A stretch of 64,000 bases of DNA from Rothia nasimurium. GTDB lineage: Bacteria > Actinomycetota > Actinomycetes > Actinomycetales > Micrococcaceae. Location of the stretch: the NCBI RefSeq assembly GCF_928391935.1, contig NZ_CAKMTD010000001.1, forward strand, positions 310,001-374,000. Direction: 5' to 3'. Positions 58,773-64,000 of this stretch are shown here, piece by piece (positions within the stretch are counted from its first letter, which is position 1; each line of letters begins with the position of its first letter). The translations under genes and the position numbers were made by a program. The notes beneath the pieces were generated by a model. It was not told the DNA's origin. It did not search any database and saw only the letters and a program-made list of their open reading frames with translations.

Positions 58773-59180
58773 TTAGTTTGGGGCGACGAGTTCTACTTCA
58801 AACCCCTGCTTGTTTTCGAGGTAGAGGGCGTAGTGGTCGGGGCCGCCTGCGTTCGGGTATCGGTCTGCGAAGAGTTCACTCCAGCCGTGGCTGGTAGCCT
58901 CGTTACGGAGCTTATCGAGCAAGGTCGTGGACGGCACGGTGAAGGCCAGGTGGTTGAGACCGGCGTGGGTGCGGTTATGGGAGCCGGTGGTATCGGGGGA
59001 TTCTTCGAGGACGAGGTAGGAGCCATCTTGGGCCTGCCAGGAGATTCCGCCGGGCCACTCCTGATAGGGCGTCCACCCTAGTTGCTGGGTGAGCCAGGCC
59101 CAGGACGGTAGGGCTGTTGCCAGGGATTCGGTCCAGAGTTCAATGTGGTGGAAGCCGGGGCGCGTCCGTCCTTGCGGAGT
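58773..59180 (-). pseudogene. VOC-family domain without a start codon (frameshifted partner of the GNAT gene)
   Basis: A 136-codon open frame gives a clear glyoxalase/VOC-superfamily domain: GFHHIELWTESL at the start, LNHLAFTVPSTT in the middle (a metal-site His), and ALYLENKQGFEVELVAPN at the end. No ATG, GTG or TTG occurs in frame before the first motif, and a TAG at 59181-59183 blocks the frame upstream. The preceding GNAT frame enters the same DNA one base out of phase near 59160. A single missing base in the CCCCGG run would make one continuous GNAT-VOC protein. Confidence 0.7.
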
Positions 59181-59725
59181 CTAGCGGCTATCACCGCGTC
59201 GTAGGTCTGCCCGGCGTAGAGGAATTTCTCCCGTTCAATTCCTTCAACCTGGAACCCGGCTGCGGCGGCGACGGCTCCGCTTGCGGGGTTGTTGGTGCGG
59301 TAGCCGAGTTCGAGGCGGCGGAGTCGGGGTGAGGGTAGGGACGCCAGGAGGCCGGTATCGAGGGCAGGTACGGTAAGTGCGGGGCTGGGTTCATCCAGGG
59401 CCCAGGCGCAGATGGCGGTGAGGGCTGTTTTGGTGTAACCCTGCCCGCGGTAGGGGTCGGATATCCAGTAGTAGACCCAGGCCCTATCCCAGGCTCCGGT
59501 ATCGGTGCGGGCGATGAAGTTTAGGCCAATGAGCCCTGCGGGCCGCCCCTCGTCACTGAGGCAGAATATAGCCCGGTTTTCAGCCGGTAGATAGTTAGTT
59601 TCGATGAGGTTGCGGGCGTCCTCTTCGCTGGTGAGGGCTGGCATTTGCCGTTCGAGATCTGAGGATGTGCGATAGATCGAGTATAGGTCGAGGGCGTCGG
59701 TGAGTGCCCAGTAGCGTAGCTCCAT
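59078..59725 (-). CDS. GNAT-family N-acetyltransferase, probably frameshifted at its C-terminus
   Basis: 215 residues. A RimJ/RimL-like GNAT fold is suggested by MELRYWALTDALDLYSIY, the acetyl-CoA pyrophosphate loop DPYRGQGYTKTAL near residue 92 and ELGYRTNNPASGAVAAAAGFQ (the N-A-x-x-x-Y-type end). The domain ends at about residue 188 (DAVIAARLRKDGR). The last 27 residues (rich in Pro, Ser, Thr) are the VOC domain read in the wrong frame. The protein therefore appears truncated from a GNAT-VOC fusion, unless that frame change is programmed. Confidence 0.7.
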   Translation of the reverse strand: MELRYWALTDALDLYSIYRTSSDLERQMPALTSEEDARNLIETNYLPAENRAIFCLSDEGRPAGLIGLNFIARTDTGAWDRAWVYYWISDPYRGQGYTKTALTAICAWALDEPSPALTVPALDTGLLASLPSPRLRRLELGYRTNNPASGAVAAAAGFQVEGIEREKFLYAGQTYDAVIAARLRKDGRAPASTTLNSGPNPWQQPYRPGPGSPSN

Positions 59726-59729
59726 GTGC

Positions 59730-60125
59730 CTAGTTTAGGTCAGGTGCGGGCCGGCGGAAGGCAACCCAGACTGCTGTTATCGCCCCTATGGCCAGGGCGA
59801 ACCAGAGGGAGAAGACGGTATCGAAGATAAAGTCCTGCGGGTCGATTCGGGGCAGACCGATTCCAAGACCGAACACTGCGCCCAACAGGAAGGCACCTAT
59901 GGGGCGAGCTGTAAACTGCCGACGGTAGATCAGGTGGAGGTCGGGGCCGGGGAAGCGCAGGGCAGCTAGGCTGATGAAAGTCAGGGCGACTGCCCCAATC
60001 GTCATACCAATGAGATAGGGCGTCAGTTCTTGCTCTGGGAGCGCGAAGGCCCGTAGCAGGCCGATGACGCCGCTGATTGAGGCGCCAAAAGACCCGACAA
60101 GAGTCAGATAGAGTGCTTTCTTCAT
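59730..60125 (-). CDS. Small four-helix membrane protein
   Basis: 131 residues with AAAGGAG 6 bases before the ATG. Four hydrophobic helices (about residues 7-28, 36-58, 75-95, 100-122) with short charged loops. No recognised family. It lies 4 bases upstream of the GNAT gene, so they share a transcript. Confidence 0.75.
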   Translation of the reverse strand: MKKALYLTLVGSFGASISGVIGLLRAFALPEQELTPYLIGMTIGAVALTFISLAALRFPGPDLHLIYRRQFTARPIGAFLLGAVFGLGIGLPRIDPQDFIFDTVFSLWFALAIGAITAVWVAFRRPAPDLN

Positions 60126-60241
60126 TGACTACTCCTTTCGGCATTCCCTCCCACCCTACCAAACTACTAAGTAGGGTTGCTTATATGAAGCCGGGTAGAC
60201 TAGGGGCGAAAATATCCTTTCGCACCTGAAAAGAGAATGCC

Positions 60242-60964
60242 ATGGCTGAAGCCGTCAACACCCCGCACATCGCCCCCAACGGCACCGAAATTGCCGAAAC
60301 CATCCTGCTGCCCGGTGACCCTCTGCGCGCAAAGTTCATTGCCGATACCTACCTTGAGAACGTCGTGCAGTTCAACACCGTACGCAACATGTTCGGCTTC
60401 ACCGGCGACTACAAGGGCCAGCGCATCTCGGTCATGGGCACCGGCATGGGCATCCCTTCGGCCAGCCTCTACGCCCACGAACTCATTCACACCTTTGGCG
60501 TCAAGAATCTGATCCGTATCGGCACCTGCGGTGGCATGGCTGAGGGCCTTGACCTTTTCGACCTGGTCGTGGCCTCAGCAGCGTCGACCGATTCTAACTT
60601 CATGCACCACTACAAGCTCCCAGGCACCTTTGCCCCCACCGCGTCCTGGCCCCTGCTGTCGGCGGTGGCCAAGGAGGCCGAGGCCCAGGGCAAGACCCTC
60701 AACGTAGGCAATGTGCTGTCTTCTGACGTTTTCTACCGCTCTGACTTCTCCGACGCCTCTAAGTGGGCTGAGATGGGTGTGCTGGCTGTTGAGATGGAAA
60801 CCGCAGGTATCTACGCTGTGGCTGCCGCCGCCGGTGTGCAGGCCCTCTCTGTTTTCACTGTCTCGGACCACCTCTTCAAGGGGGTTGAGACCACCGCCGA
60901 GCAGCGCCAGACCGCTTTCACCGACATGATGGAACTCGTCCTCCCCGTCGCCGCCAGCCTCTAA
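60242..60964 (+). CDS. deoD: Purine-nucleoside phosphorylase, DeoD type
   Basis: 240 residues, the usual length of the hexameric class. ILLPGDPLRAKFIADTYLENV (phosphate and ribose site), MGTGMGIPSASLYAHELI, RIGTCGGMA and AVEMETAGIYAVAA are all present, with TVSDHLF holding the catalytic Asp of the 6-amino/6-oxo purine class. Salvages purine nucleosides. A TAGACT-type -10 is seen 40 bases upstream. A GC-rich terminator follows. Confidence 0.96.
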   Translation: MAEAVNTPHIAPNGTEIAETILLPGDPLRAKFIADTYLENVVQFNTVRNMFGFTGDYKGQRISVMGTGMGIPSASLYAHELIHTFGVKNLIRIGTCGGMAEGLDLFDLVVASAASTDSNFMHHYKLPGTFAPTASWPLLSAVAKEAEAQGKTLNVGNVLSSDVFYRSDFSDASKWAEMGVLAVEMETAGIYAVAAAAGVQALSVFTVSDHLFKGVETTAEQRQTAFTDMMELVLPVAASL

Positions 60965-60977
60965 CTTTTCTACCAGG

Positions 60978-61025
60978 ACGCCTGCGCCCCGCTCCCCTGC
61001 CCCAGGGCAGGAGGGCGGGGCGTCC
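60978..61025 (+). terminator. Terminator of deoD
   Basis: GCGCCCCGC-TC-CCCTGCCC pairs with GGGCAGG-AG-GGCGGGGCG, flanked by GACG/CGTC. Strong GC stem 14 bases after the stop and without a T tract. Confidence 0.65.
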
Positions 61026-61032
61026 TCGTCCT

Positions 61033-62244
61033 CTACTCTTCGTTCTCAAGCAAAAAGTCCACCAGGTTCTTATGGACAATACCGTTCCGGCTGAAATCAA
61101 CGGAATCTAGGGTCAGCACAAACTTTGGGTGGTTATCTGGCACCGCCTCAAGAGCACCAAATTCCCGCTCCCGGGTTTTCTCCTCAGCCATCACGTAGGA
61201 AACCTGGTAATACTCAACCGCACCAAACCGCTCCGCCACAAAATCAATTTCAAGATCACCAACGCGCCCGACGGTCACCGTATACCCTCGTGACACCAGC
61301 TCCCGGTACACAATGTTTTCTAACACCAGCTCAATATCAGTGGTGTTTGAAAAACCCAGAGCTTCCCGCAAGCCATGGTCGGCCACATAGTACTTCTCTT
61401 GCACTTTCAGGATTTCTTTACCGCGGACGTCCTGGCGCGGAACCCGGGCCAGCAAGAAAGCGTCAACACAGAAACCCAGATAGTTCACCACGGTATCTAC
61501 GCTGACCGAACGGTGCTCACTTTTCAGATACTTCACAAGCGAGTTTGCCGAAAAAGGGCGCCCAATATTAGCGATTGCATACCTCAGAATCCGGTTGAAA
61601 ATATCAACGTCGCGAATCTGGTGGTGTTCAATAACATCCCTGAGCACGGCGGTGTCGTACACGCTACTCAGATATCTCAAGGACTCGTCACGGTCAAAAT
61701 TGAAGTATTTGAGCATGGGGAACCCACCGAAAGACAGGTAGAGGTTGAAGAGCTCCTGCTGGCTCTTACCACTCTCCCCGTGAAGCTGAGCATACTCTGC
61801 GAAGCTAAAGGGCTGAATATTAAAAGCTACGTAACGCCCAGCCAGGTGCGTCGCCAGATCACCAGACAGCATTTGAGAGTTTGAGCCAGTGATATAGATA
61901 TCGCAGTTATAGTCCACCCGAAGCGCATTGACGGCCTTCTCCCAGTTCTGCACCTGCTGGATTTCATCGAAGAAAAAATAGATTCGCTGGGTGGAATCAG
62001 GCGCCTGACGCACCACATAGTCAAGCAGCTGGTCTGCTGTGCCTATGCTCTGGCCCAGGATTGATTCGAAGTTTATGGTGAGCACTGTAGCACCAGGATG
62101 AAGCTGGCGTATATGGTCAGCCAGCAGATTCATAATGGTAGTTTTGCCGCAGCGACGCACCCCGGTCAGCACCTTAATTACTGGAACATCAACCTGCTTC
62201 TTGAGCGGCAGAGTGTAGCGCGGTCGGTCTAAGGTCTTTTCCAC
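61033..62244 (-). CDS. AAA-family ATPase with DUF4143 domain
   Basis: 403 residues from a GTG start with GGAGG 5 bases upstream. Walker A GVRRCGKTT at residues 28-36, Walker B IYFFFDEIQQV, the sensor ITGSNSQML, then a winged-helix region (RPFSANSLVKYLKSEHRSVSVDTV). The C-terminal DUF4143 part ends LEIDFVAERFG with the PD-(D/E)xK-like AVEYYQVSY. These proteins are widespread, often multi-copy and strain-variable, and of unknown function; a link to mobile elements or toxin-like modules has been suggested. It lies directly downstream of three phased palindromes. Confidence 0.85.
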   Translation of the reverse strand: MEKTLDRPRYTLPLKKQVDVPVIKVLTGVRRCGKTTIMNLLADHIRQLHPGATVLTINFESILGQSIGTADQLLDYVVRQAPDSTQRIYFFFDEIQQVQNWEKAVNALRVDYNCDIYITGSNSQMLSGDLATHLAGRYVAFNIQPFSFAEYAQLHGESGKSQQELFNLYLSFGGFPMLKYFNFDRDESLRYLSSVYDTAVLRDVIEHHQIRDVDIFNRILRYAIANIGRPFSANSLVKYLKSEHRSVSVDTVVNYLGFCVDAFLLARVPRQDVRGKEILKVQEKYYVADHGLREALGFSNTTDIELVLENIVYRELVSRGYTVTVGRVGDLEIDFVAERFGAVEYYQVSYVMAEEKTREREFGALEAVPDNHPKFVLTLDSVDFSRNGIVHKNLVDFLLENEE

Positions 62245-62256
62245 AGGTTCCTCCGT

Positions 62257-62348
62257 CTATAGTCGATAAAGCACACCTTTTTATCAAGTTTATCGACTAT
62301 AGTCGATAAACTTATCTTTTTTGAAGATTATATCGACTATAGTCGATA
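62257..62348 (-). promoter_or_regulatory. Three operator-like palindromes spaced 40 bp, overlapping a promoter
   Basis: The core ATCGACTATAGTCGAT recurs with centres at 62259.5 (right half intact), 62299.5 (28-bp perfect palindrome, 62286-62313) and 62339.5 (18-bp perfect, 62331-62348). Spacing is exactly 40 bp. On the minus strand a perfect TATAAT (62332-62327) abuts the third site, which fills the -10/-35 spacer; transcription would start near 62320. The other two sites lie in the leader. The layout fits autoregulation by a dimeric repressor. Confidence 0.75.
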
Positions 62349-62411
62349 AGCCTCACGCGACCAGTGAAACCCGACCGCTCCTGCCCACTCTGCCCTAAAA
62401 TAGAGGGCAGT

Positions 62412-64000
62412 ATGTCTAGTTCAGATTCTTCCCGCACCCCTGCCCAGCCCCTCTCTGCTATCGCCGCTGCCATGCACGGCGCGGGCGTCCGCACCTCCCA
62501 AACCGCCGACCCCCAGTCCACCGAACCCCAGCCTGCCGAAAAGCGCGGCGGCCGGGGGAAGGCGTCCGGCCCTCGTCAGGGGGTGGACGCACCCGCCCGC
62601 TCCCAGCGTCGCGGCCGAGGTTCTGCCCCCCGGAGCAAGCAGGGCGGCAAGAAACCGAACCAGCGCCGCCGCTACACCCCGCTGATACCCGAAAAAATCA
62701 CCTACCCCGAGGCCCTGCCCGTCTCTGCCCGCCGGGACGACATCATGGCAGCCATACGCGACAACCAGGTCACCATCGTCGCCGGCGAAACAGGCTCGGG
62801 TAAAACCACCCAGCTCCCCAAAATGCTGCTCGACCTCGGTCTAGCGGAAAAGGGCATGATTGGCCACACCCAGCCCCGCCGTCTGGCCGCCCGGTCGGTG
62901 GCTGAACGCATTGCCGAAGAACTGGGGCAGACAATCGGCGAGACGGTGGGCTACCAGGTGCGCTTCACCTCTGAGGTGGGCGAGGGCTCTGCCATCAAGC
63001 TCATGACCGACGGTATTCTGCTGGCCGAAATTCAAAACGACCCGCTGCTACGCCAGTACTCAGCCATCATCATCGATGAGGCCCACGAGCGTTCCCTCAA
63101 CATTGACTTCATTCTGGGCTACCTCAAGCGCATTATGGGCCAGCGGCCCGACCTGAAAATCGTTATCACCTCCGCCACTATCGACCCCGAGCGCTTCGCC
63201 CGCCACTTCTCCCCCAGCTTTGTGCCCGGCGTCGGCATTGTCGATGACAGCCTGAGCCCCGAAGAAAAAGAAATCGCCGAGGCCACCTTACCCGACGACG
63301 CCCCGCCCATCATTGAAGTTTCAGGCCGTACCTACCCCGTCGAGATCCGCTACCGCCCCCTCAGCGAACCCCGCACCGGCGACGGCGGGGAGGATGAGGC
63401 GGACGCCGGTGACGGCCTGGAGGACGACGACCGCGACCCCATCGAGGGTGTCCTCGACGCCATTCGGGAGCTGTCCGAAGAAGCCCCCGGCGACATCCTG
63501 ATTTTCTTCTCGGGCGAGCGCGAAATCCGCGATGCCGCCGACGCCATTGAGGACATGATTCGCTCCACCCGGCGTCTGAGCAACTATGAGGTTCTGCCCC
63601 TCTATGCCCGACTGTCGATGGCTGACCAGCACAAGGTTTTCAAGCCAGGCGGACGGCCCCGCATCGTACTGGCGACCAACGTGGCTGAAACCTCCCTGAC
63701 GGTGCCGGGCATTAAATATGTGATTGACACCGGTACCGCCCGTATTTCCCGCTACTCAGCACGCACCAAGGTGCAGCGCCTGCCCATCGAACGGATTTCG
63801 CAGGCCTCGGCCAACCAGCGTTCAGGCCGCTGTGGCCGTGTCTCTGACGGTATTGCCATCCGCCTCTACTCCGAGGAGGATTTTCTCGCCCGGGCCGAGT
63901 TCACCGACCCCGAGATTCTGCGTACCAACCTGGCCGCCGTCATTCTGCAGATGACCGCTATCGGCGTGGTGAAGTCCCCTGCCGATATTGAAAAGTTCCC
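62412..64000 (+). CDS. hrpA: ATP-dependent RNA helicase HrpA, 3' partial
   Basis: 529 residues visible to the window edge. An Arg/Gly/Gln-rich N-terminus (about residues 1-85) precedes the DEAH-box core: GETGSGKTT (motif I), [10 protein letters not shown] (Ia), [10 protein letters not shown] (II), [11 protein letters not shown] (III), [16 protein letters not shown] (V) and [13 protein letters not shown] (VI). An Asp/Glu/Gly-rich insertion sits near residues 320-340. HrpA helicases act on stalled or structured RNA in E. coli. A TAAAAT -10 candidate lies 11 bases before the ATG, so the leader is short. The palindromes lie 60 or more bases upstream and might also influence this gene. Confidence 0.93.
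   Translation, partial: MSSSDSSRTPAQPLSAIAAAMHGAGVRTSQTADPQSTEPQPAEKRGGRGKASGPRQGVDAPARSQRRGRGSAPRSKQGGKKPNQRRRYTPLIPEKITYPEALPVSARRDDIMAAIRDNQVTIVAGETGSGKTTQLPKMLLDLGLAEKGMIGHTQPRRLAARSVAERIAEELGQTIGETVGYQVRFTSEVGEGSAIKLMTDGILLAEIQNDPLLRQYSAIIIDEAHERSLNIDFILGYLKRIMGQRPDLKIVITSATIDPERFARHFSPSFVPGVGIVDDSLSPEEKEIAEATLPDDAPPIIEVSGRTYPVEIRYRPLSEPRTGDGGEDEADAGDGLEDDDRDPIEGVLDAIRELSEEAPGDILIFFSGEREIRDAADAIEDMIRSTRRLSNYEVLPLYARLSMADQHKVFKPGGRPRIVLATNVAETSLTVPGIKYVIDTGTARISRYSARTKVQRLPIERISQASANQRSGRCGRVSDGIAIRLYSEEDFLARAEFTDPEILRTNLAAVILQMTAIGVVKSPADIEKF

Overview
The window is chromosomal DNA from a high-GC Gram-positive actinobacterium, most likely a Micrococcaceae member close to Rothia. Pointers are a mycothiol-dependent formaldehyde dehydrogenase (mycothiol is an actinobacterial thiol), NucS (the actinobacterial non-canonical mismatch endonuclease), DUF3039 and DUF2017 proteins, a Rho factor with a large Arg/Asp-rich insertion, and the actinobacterial gene orders clpS-DUF2017-murI-MBL-rph-rdgB and wecA-atpI-atpBEFHAGDC. 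The genus is inference; no rRNA is present.

Layout. 1-3.6 kb: end of a BrkB-type membrane protein, an alpha/beta hydrolase, and a formaldehyde-detoxification pair (mycothiol dehydrogenase plus metallo-beta-lactamase hydrolase). 3.6-7.9 kb: an AT-rich accessory island with six tandem paralogues of a small single-pass membrane protein with a two-cysteine ectodomain, plus two orphan genes. I regard this as the most likely undescribed system. 7.9-14 kb: an orphan ORF that runs through a hairpin, then the leftward sbcD-sbcC-MFS operon. 14-20.5 kb: ADP-ribosylglycohydrolase, a phosphotransferase, and the rdgB/rph/MBL/murI/DUF2017/clpS housekeeping block. 20.5-22.5 kb: NAD salvage (pncB-pncA), ending at a long inverted repeat. 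22.5-28.4 kb: SF2 helicase, DUF3039, ABC exporter and a YbbN-like protein. 28.5-31.5 kb: AI-2E transporter, a zinc-binding small protein, a repeat-rich intergenic region and nucS.

31.6-44.3 kb is one leftward cell-envelope/energy block: a two-domain glycosyltransferase, a PglF/CapD-like epimerase, a WecA/MraY-like transferase, AtpI and AtpZ, then the full F1Fo ATP synthase operon. 44.5-45.5 kb is a divergent SDR protein. 45.6-57.2 kb is leftward: argS-lysA, hom-thrB (without thrC), rho, prfA-prmC-tsaC, covering translation termination, tRNA modification and aspartate-family amino acids. 57.2-58.8 kb: an esterase, then a rearranged tRNA-Arg(CCG) locus with a duplicated tRNA 5' segment on one side and a tandemly repeated 95-bp terminator cassette on the other. 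58.8-60.1 kb: a GNAT/VOC pair that looks like one fused gene broken by a frameshift, and a small membrane protein. 60.2-61 kb: deoD. 61-62.4 kb: a DUF4143 AAA ATPase behind three operator-like palindromes spaced exactly 40 bp. The window ends inside hrpA.

Most housekeeping calls rest on clear family motifs. Starts were moved from the longest frame where a better ribosome binding site or family alignment supported it. Promoter calls are tentative.
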